Counted from the stretch's first letter, positions 55,781-62,974 are shown. The stretch: DNA of 64,000 nucleotides from Saccharibacillus brassicae (GCF_006542275.1 NZ_CP041217.1:558001-622000); one strand, 5' to 3'. The notes: generated by a model from the letters alone, not told the origin. Numbers and translations are program-made.

Positions 55781-56107
55781 ATGAGTTTAGACACTTTAAT
55801 TGAACAATCAGAAATCATTAAAAGAAATGTATCTGACAAAGAAAACTTTTCAGCTATCACAGAGTGGTTGTCCTCGGCTCAAGTTTATCTGGAAACCAAA
55901 CACAGTTCTTTGAAAGAAACAGAATTTTTCATCAGAGATAAAGAGAGATTCAAAGCATTGATTTTAGAAGAAAAAAAATATTCAATTGAATATTTTGATT
56001 CACTCGTTGGAACCTTAAAAGGTGTTAAGATCGCAGAAAAGATTCAAGAAGATAAAATACAAGCACAATTGAACATGGCCAAAAACTTAAATAGACGAAA
56101 TAGATAA
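55781..56107 (+). CDS. Conserved small protein of unknown function, AT-rich paralogue of the gene at 61008
   Basis: ATG 55781 (MSLDTLIEQSEI) is chosen because AAAGGAGAG lies 7-8 bp before it; the frame is open further upstream. The 108-residue protein is mostly helical and acidic/basic mixed, with no membrane segment. It matches the 106-residue protein at 61008-61328 over nearly its whole length: SAITEWLSSAQVYLE versus SITLWLSSAAVYLE, and YFDSLVGTLKGVKIAE versus LFDSLYGTLKAIEMLE. The function of the family is unknown to me. It is followed by its own terminator, so it is a single-gene unit within the mobile-looking region. Confidence 0.75.
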   Translation: MSLDTLIEQSEIIKRNVSDKENFSAITEWLSSAQVYLETKHSSLKETEFFIRDKERFKALILEEKKYSIEYFDSLVGTLKGVKIAEKIQEDKIQAQLNMAKNLNRRNR

Positions 56108-56114
56108 AGTTTAG

Positions 56115-56139
56115 AGCACTCCTAACCGAGTGCTTTTTT
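56115..56139 (+). terminator. Intrinsic terminator after the small unknown gene
   Basis: AGCACTC (56115-56121) and GAGTGCT (56128-56134) form a perfect 7-bp stem with a 6-nt loop, followed by a T6 tract. It also overlaps the 3' end of the convergent XRE gene. Confidence 0.8.
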
Positions 56140-56410
56140 ATTTCTCAATATCTTCCCCTGATAACTCTTTCAATCTCATTTCCTCTAACTCAATCATCCT
56201 TACAAACTGACTTCCAGTAATCCCTAACGCTTTCGATAAATCAAATATCTTTGTTAAAGACGGTTCCATTTTCCCTCTTTCTATAAGCGATATGTAGGTT
56301 CGATCTGCTCCACAAGCAGCGGCTAAATCCTCTTGATTCATCTTATTCTTTAATCTTAATCCTTTAATGATCTTAGCTATGATCGGTTTAATCGTAGTGG
56401 TTTCTGACAA
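56138..56410 (-). CDS. XRE-family transcriptional regulator
   Basis: The 90-residue protein has a complete Cro/C1-type HTH: KGLRLKNKMNQEDLAAACGADRTYISLIERGKMEPSLTKIFDLSKALG (about residues 16-63), then a short C-terminal helix. Such single-domain regulators control phage and mobile-element genes. It is divergent from the lipoprotein gene, and a 12-bp sequence (AGACCACTATCT) just upstream of its start recurs inverted near 57500, a candidate operator. Confidence 0.88.
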   Translation of the reverse strand: MSETTTIKPIIAKIIKGLRLKNKMNQEDLAAACGADRTYISLIERGKMEPSLTKIFDLSKALGITGSQFVRMIELEEMRLKELSGEDIEK

Positions 56411-56427
56411 AAGGAAAACTCCTTTTT

Positions 56428-56439
56428 AGACCACTATCT
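56428..56439. repeat. 12-bp motif AGACCACTATCT, copy 1
   Basis: It lies 18 bp upstream of the XRE start, in the divergent promoter region with the lipoprotein gene. The exact inverse is at 57494-57505, and the core GACCACTAT recurs at 57461-57469. The position suits an XRE operator; this is an inference. Confidence 0.4.
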
Positions 56440-56524
56440 TTTTTATTTTAAAAAAACAACAGATCATACTATACTCATAAAGGATACAATTGTATAATAA
56501 ACTAAAAAAAGAGGATGATTTATT

Positions 56525-57310
56525 TTGAAAAAGATGATGGTTTTAGCTTTGTTATGTTCAGCATTTTTGACAGCTTGTGGTTCAAATGAAAGTACAGTTA
56601 TTGTTGAAGAACAGGCACAACAAAACATCCCTGCTCCTGATCCCGACCCTAGTTTTTCAATTACAAAGAAACTAGATAAAGACAATCGACTAGAAGTTTC
56701 TGCGTCAACCAAATTTCCCGAAGGAACTAAAATCGTTATAACAGTAAGTGATATGGAAGGAACTCAGTTAAGGCAAGTACAACAAGTTACAAATCAATCA
56801 GTAACCAGTAGTTGGTTTCATAACAACGACTCTGGACTTGAAGGAGGAATGTATGAAGTTACATTTGCCACAATGGGTTCTGATCGTCAAAATCCTGAAG
56901 TCAAAAAATATTTCACAGAAAATAAAGAAATCTTGAATAGCACCGAGTTGATCGTAGATAGTATGGATGGTGATACCTATTCACATACAGAAGAGATTGA
57001 GATTCCTAATAAAGACGGAACTATAGCAACCGAATCTTCACAAGAATCAAAGAAAGAAAACACTAAATCTCCTAAATCAAATAGTTACTCCAACTCAAAC
57101 AATTACTATACTAAAGAAGAGCTTGAAAGCGACCCATTTGCACCTTCCTCTAATCCTAATGACTATAACTCTAATGGTGAGTATGTACCATACGGTGGTG
57201 TTTCTGATAATCCTGCTGACTATAATTCTTCAGGAGAATATAAACCAGCAGATCAAATGACACAGCAGGAAATTGAAGCAGAGTTAGAATCGATGTTGAA
57301 CGGTTTTTAA
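56525..57310 (+). CDS. Secreted lipoprotein of unknown function
   Basis: The start is TTG, 9 bp after GAGG. The 261-residue protein has a lipoprotein signal peptide (KKMMVLALLCSAFLTAC, lipobox LTAC with Cys18). A probable beta-sandwich region (about 45-150) follows, with TKIVITVSDMEGTQLRQVQQV and GGMYEVTFATMG. The tail is Ser/Asn/Tyr-rich and low in complexity (about 170-245), with repeated PxDYNSxGEY units (SNPNDYNSNGEY and DNPADYNSSGEY). It would be anchored outside the membrane. No catalytic motif is visible. It is transcribed away from the XRE gene and ends before an intrinsic terminator. Confidence 0.82.
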   Translation: MKKMMVLALLCSAFLTACGSNESTVIVEEQAQQNIPAPDPDPSFSITKKLDKDNRLEVSASTKFPEGTKIVITVSDMEGTQLRQVQQVTNQSVTSSWFHNNDSGLEGGMYEVTFATMGSDRQNPEVKKYFTENKEILNSTELIVDSMDGDTYSHTEEIEIPNKDGTIATESSQESKKENTKSPKSNSYSNSNNYYTKEELESDPFAPSSNPNDYNSNGEYVPYGGVSDNPADYNSSGEYKPADQMTQQEIEAELESMLNGF

Positions 57311-57380
57311 TCAGAATTCTTCAAGATAAGATTCAAGGAAGAAACAAGCCACTTGATTCTTAAGTAAAATTAACTTTTAA

Positions 57381-57408
57381 AAGCCCCTACTAAGGTGGCT
57401 TTTTTCTT
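57381..57408 (+). terminator. Terminator after the lipoprotein gene
   Basis: AAGCCCC and GGTGGCTT form a stem with a single-base bulge, followed by TTTTTTC, 70 bp after the lipoprotein stop. Confidence 0.6.
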
Positions 57409-57493
57409 TTCCTAAAAAAAAATCTATAATTTATTTAGAAACCACTTTACAAATCTATTCGACCACTATATAATATTAAAAGTGAGCGAAACG

Positions 57494-57505
57494 AGATAGT
57501 GGTCT
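57494..57505. repeat. 12-bp motif AGACCACTATCT, inverted copy 2
   Basis: This is the exact reverse complement of 56428-56439. Together with GACCACTAT at 57461-57469 it forms a loose inverted pair about 50 bp upstream of the tRNA. Confidence 0.4.
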
Positions 57506-57555
57506 TAACACTTTACGAAGTGTCACAAACCTTATCAATTCCGCGTTCCACATGA

Positions 57556-57627
57556 AGGACGGTAGCTCAGCGGGAGAGCACTATCTTGACAGGGTAGGGG
57601 TCATGGGTTCGATCCCCATCCGTCCTA
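57556..57627 (+). tRNA. tRNA-Val(GAC)
   Basis: A full cloverleaf can be drawn. The acceptor stem is AGGACGG / CCGTCCT, the D-arm GCTC-GAGC, and the anticodon stem CTATC/GGTAG with loop TTGACAG (anticodon GAC). The T-arm is ATGGG-TTCGATC-CCCAT, and the discriminator is A. The 3' CCA is not encoded. The core is close to Bacillus tRNA-Val(GAC). It sits where AT-rich phage-like DNA gives way to GC-rich host DNA, a typical integration landmark. Confidence 0.9.
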
Positions 57628-57633
57628 TACTTG

Positions 57634-57661
57634 AAAAACCCTTGAATATTCAAGGGTTTTT
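57634..57661 (+). terminator. Terminator after tRNA-Val
   Basis: AAAAACCCTTGAA and its perfect inverse form a 13-bp stem with a 2-nt loop, ending in a T-run (TTTTTCTTTTT), seven bases after the tRNA. Confidence 0.82.
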
Positions 57662-57710
57662 CTTTTTGTTGGAAGATTAGGCGCAGCGAAAAAAGGGCCG
57701 GAAACGGCCA

Positions 57711-57790
57711 AGTGGTGCCGTAGTGGTGCCCTGTACTCGACTAAAGCGTCCAAAAACAAAGAAAGTGGTGCCGTTTGCGGCACCACTTTT
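57711..57790. repeat. AGTGGTGCC direct repeats and a 12-bp perfect hairpin
   Basis: AGTGGTGCC occurs at 57711-57719, 57722-57730 and 57764-57772. The last copy is the left arm of AAAGTGGTGCCG / CGGCACCACTTT (57762-57773 / 57778-57789), followed by TTTTC. The hairpin is a good terminator. The tandem copies directly downstream of a tRNA recall the scar left by integrase genes and attachment sites, but no integrase is present. Confidence 0.5.
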
Positions 57791-57818
57791 CTTATTCTAC
57801 CTCGTCTTTTCCGCAAAA

Positions 57819-57843
57819 TAAAAAGCACCCCGGGCGGGATGCT
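57819..57843 (-). terminator. Terminator after the small hypothetical gene
   Basis: On the minus strand AGCATCCC and GGGGTGCT form an 8-bp stem (one G-U pair) with loop GCCC, followed by TTTTTATTTT, 20 bp after the stop at 57863. Confidence 0.7.
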
Positions 57844-57862
57844 CGATAGGTCACTTTGGAAA

Positions 57863-58198
57863 TTATTCATTTACCGCTTGGAGCTTCTGCTTGTTTATGC
57901 TGAATGCCGTCAGGTTATCCACATACCCGGCTGCCCAAGGAGTTAACACTCTTTGGATAATCAGATCCCAGATCACTTCATTGATCAAGTTGGAGTCGGC
58001 ATTGGGCATCGGAACCCCGGAAGTAGTATGAGTCGTATTCCCGCGCTCTTCGACAACGGTCCCCATTTTGTTTCGGTTACGAAGCTCTTCTTCGAAAATG
58101 TTGAAGATTTCCCCTTTGCTTGTTCCATCTTTATGCTTTACGCGGGCTTCGAGATGTTCGAGCACGTTCTTTAATACGTATTTTTTCTCAAAATACAT
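57863..58198 (-). CDS. Hypothetical protein, possible winged-helix type
   Basis: The 111-residue protein is preceded by a strong AGAGGAGG site and has its own terminator, so it is probably real. It contains a helix-rich N-terminus (EKKYVLKNVLEHLEARVKHKDG) and a C-terminal EVIWDLIIQRVLTPW segment. The latter resembles the wing region of small Paenibacillaceae proteins with I-W-D-L-I-x-x-x-V-I patterns. I do not recognise a function. Confidence 0.6.
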   Translation of the reverse strand: MYFEKKYVLKNVLEHLEARVKHKDGTSKGEIFNIFEEELRNRNKMGTVVEERGNTTHTTSGVPMPNADSNLINEVIWDLIIQRVLTPWAAGYVDNLTAFSINKQKLQAVNE

Positions 58199-58497
58199 AA
58201 GCGCACCTCCTCTCTCGCTCTCTTACTTCGACACCCGGAAGTCTTCTCCTGCTCGCTTTCCGTGCATGCTGCCGCGTTCTGCGTAGGTCTATGCAAGCGT
58301 TCATACATGCAGTATTCGGATATAGATGTTTTTTTGTCTTTTGTCTTTCTTTTGGGAGTTAGCGGACCTCACCAACATTCATTATGTATGCGTAATCGGT
58401 ATAAATTTTCAGGGCTTCTTTTTGAAAAAGATTTAAATAGCATGCCCAATTTTTCTTTTGGGTTCGAAACGATGCAGTCCGCGCTATGTTTACTTTT

Positions 58498-58579
58498 TAA
58501 CGAATCCTCATATCCTTATTGTCCACCATTGGGCCTTTTTAGCGTCAGTTTAGGCAAATAGCGTGATGAGGATTCGTTA
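58498..58579. repeat. 82-bp element bounded by perfect 14-bp inverted repeats
   Basis: TAACGAATCCTCAT (58498-58511) and ATGAGGATTCGTTA (58566-58579) are exact inverse copies separated by 54 bp. TACTTT occurs just outside both ends (58491-58496 and 58583-58588). The interior has no gene. It could be a miniature inverted-repeat element or a long-loop RNA structure. Confidence 0.45.
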
Positions 58580-58611
58580 GAATACTTTGAAAACGCCTAT
58601 CTTGCTTTACG

Positions 58612-58724
58612 CTATCCGTTCACCAACTGCTGAAAACCGTACAACAGAAAAAGCGGAATGCCGATCGCCAACAGCACTACGGCCGCAATTACGCTCCCTA
58701 TAAGCGTTTTCTTTTTTTATTCAT
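58612..58724 (-). pseudogene. Small single-pass membrane protein with a frameshift at A7
   Basis: Behind GGGAGGAG, ATG 58724 begins MNKKRKRL and meets a stop after 8 codons. One extra A in the A7 run (58712-58718 on the + strand) restores a 37-residue frame: MNKKKKTL, then a hydrophobic helix (IGSVIAAVVLLAIGIPLFLL), then YGFQQLVNG and stop at 58612. The well-formed helix and ribosome site point to a real gene broken by a one-base indel, real or technical. Confidence 0.55.
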
Positions 58725-58912
58725 GGGCGGTCTCCTCCCGTTTTCTTTCAGGGAAATGTCCGGTACCTGCCGTAAAATCCGATATAAGCTGCACGATACA
58801 TCTTGCGCTCTTTTCAACCGTTCTACTTATACATTAATTAATATTAAAAAATAAAACAATTACTTCTTCGATTTATGTAATAAAAGAAGTCATCATCCAA
58901 ACCGATGCATAA

Positions 58913-58935
58913 CAAAAAGCAGCCCGAAGGCTGCT
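58913..58935 (-). terminator. Terminator (GC-rich stem, TTCG loop)
   Basis: AGCAGCC and GGCTGCT form a 7-bp stem with a UUCG tetraloop on the minus strand, followed by TTTTTG, 21 bp after the stop at 58956. Confidence 0.78.
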
Positions 58936-58955
58936 CAATGCTTGATGCTCGTTCC

Positions 58956-59189
58956 TCAAAACTTGAATATATTTGCATACACGGCGCTGCGGTCGACTTT
59001 TTGGATATAGATCTCCGCGTCGACTTCGGGGTCGAGCGGGGTGTGCAGCACGATGCCGACCTGGTACCATTCTTCCGCCACGTTCAGCGTGACGAAGTCG
59101 TCTTTGTTCGGAACACGGTCGAAGGTCAGGGTCTCTCTTTTCCATTGATCCCATGACGCTGCGCGCGAGTGCACAAAAACGTTCGCGAT
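58956..59189 (-). CDS. Conserved hypothetical protein (72-77 aa), unusual start
   Basis: The frame encodes SWDQWKRETLTFDRVPNKDDFVTL, then WYQVGIVLHTPLDPEVDAEIYIQKVD, a beta-rich small protein. The first standard start is GTG 59174, but it has no ribosome site. Five codons earlier an AAGGAGG lies 8 bp before ATC (59189), giving (I/M)ANVFVHSRAASWD, a more natural N-terminus. Either ATC is used, or the codon was ATG and is misread or mutated. The function is unknown. It has its own terminator. Confidence 0.6.
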   Translation of the reverse strand: MANVFVHSRAASWDQWKRETLTFDRVPNKDDFVTLNVAEEWYQVGIVLHTPLDPEVDAEIYIQKVDRSAVYANIFKF

Positions 59190-59246
59190 GGTGTCCGCCT
59201 CCTTCCTGCTGCTGTCGATTCCGGGAACGGGAACCCGAAGCTCAGG

Positions 59247-59459
59247 TTAGAGCGCTTCTTCCCCTGCTTCTTCGTCCGCCGGAATTTCGTAGAACCAGAA
59301 ATACTTGATCGTCGCCGTGTTGATGGTGTTGCCGTCGATTTCGACCCACGGATTCGAGGTGATCTCGCCGTCCAGACGTTCGAACTCTTCTTCGGTAATC
59401 CCCAGTTCCAGCACTTCTCCGTCGGTAAAATGAATCGCGATCACAGTCGTTTCTTCCAT
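59247..59459 (-). CDS. Small acidic hypothetical protein (70 aa)
   Basis: It starts 8 bp after AGGAGG. The sequence (MEETTVIAIHFTDGEVLELGITEEEFERL, NPWVEIDGNTINTATIKYFWFYE) suggests a small beta-rich fold with an acidic C-terminus. It is on the same strand as the preceding small gene with similar codon use. No function is recognised. Confidence 0.65.
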   Translation of the reverse strand: MEETTVIAIHFTDGEVLELGITEEEFERLDGEITSNPWVEIDGNTINTATIKYFWFYEIPADEEAGEEAL

Positions 59460-59544
59460 CGCACACGCCTCCTGTTCGTTCGATTACGTACTCCTACACC
59501 TTAACCTGTACGGACCCCGCTCGGCAACTTTTGCGCGGGGGCCG

Positions 59545-60822
59545 TCATTCGCAGCCGACGCCGTCGCCGTCGCGATCCAGTTTGCGCGAATAGCCGGGGT
59601 CGCCCGCGTAGACGGGCGCCGCTCCGGCCGCCCGGGCGACGCTGCAGTTGCGGAAGTAGACGGTACTGTCTGCGGACGAGACCGGCACGTCGGCGTAATC
59701 CGACGATCCGCCGTCGTAGCCGTCCCAATCGCTGATCTCGCAGCCGATCCCGTCGCTGTCGCGGTCCAGACGACCGGCGTACCCCGGATCGTCTGCGTAG
59801 ACAGGTGCGGCTCCCGCCGCTTCCGCGGCGTCGCAGTTCTCGTAATACACGCCGGTCTCGCCCTGCGCGGCGTCTTCCGCGTCCGACGGATCGGCGGACG
59901 GCGCGTATCCGCTCACCATTTTGCTGCTAATCCAGCCGTCCAGACCGGACGGCGTACGCACGTAATACCATGTGCGGCCGTCCGACGGGTCGTACCATTG
60001 GTCGTTCAGGCTGTCGAGCGCCGAGCCGCCGGCCGTCTGGCCGACCGTGGCGGCGTTGATCGAAGGCGATTGCCGGATATTCGCTTCGCGGATCGCGTAA
60101 TAGCGGACCGCCGAGCCGGAAACCGAATCGGCCGCCGCCGTCGTCGAACTGTCCCCGGAGAAATCTTCCGGCGCTTCCGGTCCTTCCGCGAAGTAACGGC
60201 CGTCCGACTGGATCACGACGGCGCGGCTGATCCAGCCGATATCGCCGTTATTCGTCTGGACATTGTACCAGATTCGGGAGTCGCGGGGATCGAACATTTT
60301 GCGGTGCAAATATTCAAGGTCCCGCCCTTCCCGGCCGATCAGGATCGACTTGGACCCGTAATCGGGCGCGGTGCGGATATTCGCGTCGCCGCCGTCGATT
60401 CTCCAGTACGCGGCGGCGCTTTCGGCCGCCGTCTCTTCGACCGGGCGGGCAGCCTGAGCGTCCGGATCGTCCGGTTCGGAAGGCTGCTCCGGCATATCGG
60501 TACTCTGCGGCTCCTGAGTCTGCCCGGAAACCGGAACGTCTGCGGAAACTTCGGCGTCTGCGGACGGTTTGGAGCCTGCGGCGGAGAGATCGGTATCCGG
60601 CAAGCCTCCTCCCGTGTCCGAGCCGGCCTGCTCCGCCGGCGGCTGCACGGCCGCTTCGGATTCCACCGGCGGCGTAACGTAGACGTCCTCGGCTTGCCCG
60701 CCTGCTCCGCAGCCGCCGAGTAGAAGCAGCAGAAGCAAAGCTCCTGCGTAGACCGGCGTGCGTCGAAACCTGAGCTTTCGTCGGAGTTGAAGTGTGAGTC
60801 CTGACATGAATCCGGGCGTCAT
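59545..60822 (-). CDS. Lipoprotein with two SH3b and two Excalibur calcium-binding domains
   Basis: The 425-residue GC-rich gene encodes a basic N-terminus and a hydrophobic stretch ending in LLGGC, a lipobox (Cys38 if the first ATG is used). A Pro/Glu/Ala/Ser-rich linker runs to about residue 135. Two bacterial SH3-like domains follow (ANIRTAPDYGSKSI...WYNVQTNNGDIGWIS and ANIRQSPSINAATV...WYYVRTPSGLDGWIS). Two Excalibur repeats end in DRDSDGIGCE and DRDGDGVGCE, with paired cysteines. It is probably anchored on the outer face of the membrane and contacts the cell wall. No ribosome site is clear, so the start could be the first or the next ATG. Confidence 0.85.
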   Translation of the reverse strand: MTPGFMSGLTLQLRRKLRFRRTPVYAGALLLLLLLGGCGAGGQAEDVYVTPPVESEAAVQPPAEQAGSDTGGGLPDTDLSAAGSKPSADAEVSADVPVSGQTQEPQSTDMPEQPSEPDDPDAQAARPVEETAAESAAAYWRIDGGDANIRTAPDYGSKSILIGREGRDLEYLHRKMFDPRDSRIWYNVQTNNGDIGWISRAVVIQSDGRYFAEGPEAPEDFSGDSSTTAAADSVSGSAVRYYAIREANIRQSPSINAATVGQTAGGSALDSLNDQWYDPSDGRTWYYVRTPSGLDGWISSKMVSGYAPSADPSDAEDAAQGETGVYYENCDAAEAAGAAPVYADDPGYAGRLDRDSDGIGCEISDWDGYDGGSSDYADVPVSSADSTVYFRNCSVARAAGAAPVYAGDPGYSRKLDRDGDGVGCE

Positions 60823-61007
60823 GTCTTGCGGGGCGCGTGTTCGAGGTGTGCGTGTAATAAGATTCCGCTCCTTTTCCCTTTTTTTCTTTTTATCGGAAAA
60901 ACTATCTTTTATTATAGCGCAGCTTCCCCGGAAAAGGGAATCGATTTGGGGAATGCCGAACGCTTCTGTTAGACTGGTATCAGCTTCGATTCTTAAGGAG
61001 GATTCCC
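60823..61007. promoter_or_regulatory. Divergent intergenic region
   Basis: This 185-bp gap between the Excalibur lipoprotein and the divergent small gene must hold promoters for both. I see a T-rich stretch (60868-60910) and a strong AAGGAGG ribosome site for the + strand gene (60995-61001), but no confident promoter hexamers. Confidence 0.3.
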
Positions 61008-61328
61008 ATGAAACTGAATCAACTGACGCGTCAGGGCGAAGACATTCGCGAAAAGGTAGCCGCCGCCGAAGACTTCCGGAGCATCACGCTGTGGCTGTCG
61101 AGCGCCGCCGTCTATTTGGAAGCCCGGCACAAAGGCTTGAAAGAAACGGCTTCGTTTATTGCGGAAAAAGACAAATTCAAACATCTCGTTATCGAAAAAA
61201 ACGAATATTCGCTGCATCTGTTCGATTCGCTGTACGGCACGCTCAAAGCGATCGAGATGCTGGAAGACATGCAGTCGAGCGAACGCAGCCAATCGAGCCA
61301 GGGCGCGCGGAACTGGAACGACTTTTAA
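61008..61328 (+). CDS. Conserved small protein of unknown function, GC-rich paralogue of the gene at 55781
   Basis: The 106-residue helical protein starts 6 bp after AAGGAGG. It is homologous over most of its length to the AT-rich gene at 55781, sharing FRSITLWLSSAAVYLE, GLKETASFI, EKDKFKHL and LFDSLYGTLKAIEM. Its GC-rich codons match the neighbouring host genes, so it is probably the native chromosomal copy. It is 21 bp upstream of the GH32 gene on the same strand and may be co-transcribed. Function not recognised. Confidence 0.78.
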   Translation: MKLNQLTRQGEDIREKVAAAEDFRSITLWLSSAAVYLEARHKGLKETASFIAEKDKFKHLVIEKNEYSLHLFDSLYGTLKAIEMLEDMQSSERSQSSQGARNWNDF

Positions 61329-61349
61329 GCGAAAAAGGAGGACATCCCG

Positions 61350-62873
61350 ATGACCGAGTCGCAGCAGTCGCATCGCCGGGCGCTTGAGCGCGCGGAACTT
61401 TCAATCGCGGAGCAGCAGGCGGCAGCCGCCGCAGATCCGTGGAGATTGCGCTACCATATCGCGGCGCCCGCTTACTGGATCAACGATCCGAACGGCTTTT
61501 GCTTTTTCCGGGGCGAGTACCATCTGTTCTACCAGCATCATCCGTTTTCGCCGCAGTGGGGTCCGATGTATTGGGGTCACGCCAAAAGCGCCGACCTGGC
61601 GCATTGGGAACATCTGCCGATCGCGCTCGCGCCTTCCGAAGACTACGATGCCGACGGCTGCTTCTCGGGCAGCGCGATCGAAAAAGACGGCCGGCTGTGG
61701 CTGATGTATACGGGCAACCGCTGGACCGGCCCGGATCGGGAAGCGGACCTGCTTCAGGTACAGGCGTTGGCGGTCAGCGACGACGGAACGACTTTTGAAA
61801 AATACGCGGGCAATCCCGTCATCGCGGAAGCGCCGGCCGGGAATATTCACCCTTTCCATTTCCGCGATCCGAAAGTATGGGAACATGAAGGCGCTTACTA
61901 CTGCGTGCTCGGTTCACGGACGCCGGACCATCTCGGACAGGTGCTGCTCTACCGTTCGGACACTCTGACAGACTGGTCGTTCGTCGGAATCATGGCAGGC
62001 GGCCGGGAGCCGGCAGGCAAACTGGGCTATATGTGGGAATGCCCGGATCTGTTCGAGCTTGGCGGCGTCCACGTGCTGGCGTTCTCGCCGCAGGGCGTCG
62101 CCCCGGACGGCGAATCGTACCTTAATCTGCATCAGGCAGGTTACGTGCTGGGCACGCTGGATTACGGGACCGGCACGCTGGAACACGGCGAATTCCGAAC
62201 GCTCGATTACGGCTTCGACTTCTACGCGCCGCAGACGACGCTCGACGATCGCGGACGCCGCATTCTGATCGCCTGGATGGCGATGTGGGAAAGCGGCATG
62301 CCGGAGCAGGCGCGCGGCTGGGCGGGCGCGATGACGCTGCCGCGCGTGCTGACGCTCGAACACGGGCGGATTGCGGTCCGGCCGGCGCCGGAGCTTGAGT
62401 CGCTGCGCGGCGCAGAAACGCGGTACGCGGAAGAGACGATCGCATCCGTGGCCGCGGACGGCCTGCTGCGCGGCCGGGAATTCCCCGGCGTCTCCGGCGA
62501 ATGCGTCGAACTGGAAGTCGAATTCGAGGCGGGCACGGCGCCTGTGTTCGGCATTGCGCTGCGAATCGGCGAAGACCGCGGCGAGCACACGGTGCTGGCG
62601 TACGCCCGGGACGAGGAGCGGTTGATCCTCGATCGGGAGCGCTCCGGCGCCGGGCCCGGCGGGGTACGCCGGGCGCCGCTTGCGCTGCGGGAGGAACGCC
62701 TGCGGCTGCGGATCTTCGTCGACCGGTCTTCGGTCGAGGTGTTTGCCGGGGACGGCGAGCTGACGATGACGGCCCGGATCTACCCCGATGCCGCTTCGAC
62801 CGGCATCGCGTTTTTCGCCGAGGGCGGCGAGGCGAAAATCTTGTCGCTGCGGTGCTGGCCGCTGGACCGCTAA
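61350..62873 (+). CDS. sacA: Glycoside hydrolase family 32, sucrose(-6-phosphate) hydrolase
   Basis: The 507-residue protein has all GH32 landmarks: WINDPNG (nucleophile Asp, near residue 45), FRDPK (transition-state Asp, near 172) and ECPD (acid/base Glu, near 230), and a C-terminal beta-sandwich (LRIFVDRSSVEVFAGDGE). It hydrolyses the fructosyl bond of sucrose or sucrose-6-phosphate in the cytoplasm, as no signal peptide is present. Length is normal for SacA/ScrB. It starts 8 bp after AAGGAGG. No PTS or sugar-transport gene is adjacent in the window, though a ROK-family gene lies nearby. Confidence 0.93.
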   Translation: MTESQQSHRRALERAELSIAEQQAAAAADPWRLRYHIAAPAYWINDPNGFCFFRGEYHLFYQHHPFSPQWGPMYWGHAKSADLAHWEHLPIALAPSEDYDADGCFSGSAIEKDGRLWLMYTGNRWTGPDREADLLQVQALAVSDDGTTFEKYAGNPVIAEAPAGNIHPFHFRDPKVWEHEGAYYCVLGSRTPDHLGQVLLYRSDTLTDWSFVGIMAGGREPAGKLGYMWECPDLFELGGVHVLAFSPQGVAPDGESYLNLHQAGYVLGTLDYGTGTLEHGEFRTLDYGFDFYAPQTTLDDRGRRILIAWMAMWESGMPEQARGWAGAMTLPRVLTLEHGRIAVRPAPELESLRGAETRYAEETIASVAADGLLRGREFPGVSGECVELEVEFEAGTAPVFGIALRIGEDRGEHTVLAYARDEERLILDRERSGAGPGGVRRAPLALREERLRLRIFVDRSSVEVFAGDGELTMTARIYPDAASTGIAFFAEGGEAKILSLRCWPLDR

Positions 62874-62908
62874 GGGAACGCCAAAGCGCCGGTCCCGCTT
62901 GGCGGCGC

Positions 62909-62974
62909 GGGAGAGCCGGCTCTCCCGGACTTGTCGCAGACGAAAAAGGCGCGCGGAACTCCCGCGTGCCTTTT
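62909..62974 (+). terminator. Palindrome and bidirectional terminator between sacA and maa
   Basis: An 18-bp perfect palindrome (GGGAGAGCCGGCTCTCCC, 62909-62926) is followed by a strong hairpin: AAAAGGCGCGCGG (62944-62956) with CCGCGTGCCTTTT (62962-62974), one G-U pair and a 5-nt loop. A/T tracts on both sides allow it to act for both convergent genes. Confidence 0.78.

Noticed and set aside
57625-57870. 81-aa minus-strand frame over the tRNA-Val downstream hairpins
   Set aside because: It runs through two terminators and the repeats and reaches into the tRNA; no ribosome site.
58262-58561. 99-aa plus-strand frame between two hypothetical genes
   Set aside because: No ribosome site; it runs into one arm of the 14-bp inverted repeat, and composition is not coding-like.
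59998-60723. 241-aa plus-strand frame opposite the Excalibur lipoprotein
   Set aside because: It is antisense to a well-supported gene, Arg-rich, and has no domain or ribosome site.
61401-62590. Long minus-strand frames (161, 224 and 122 aa) opposite the GH32 gene
   Set aside because: High-GC DNA gives long antisense frames; their Arg/Pro/Ala-rich composition and lack of ribosome sites mark them as spurious.
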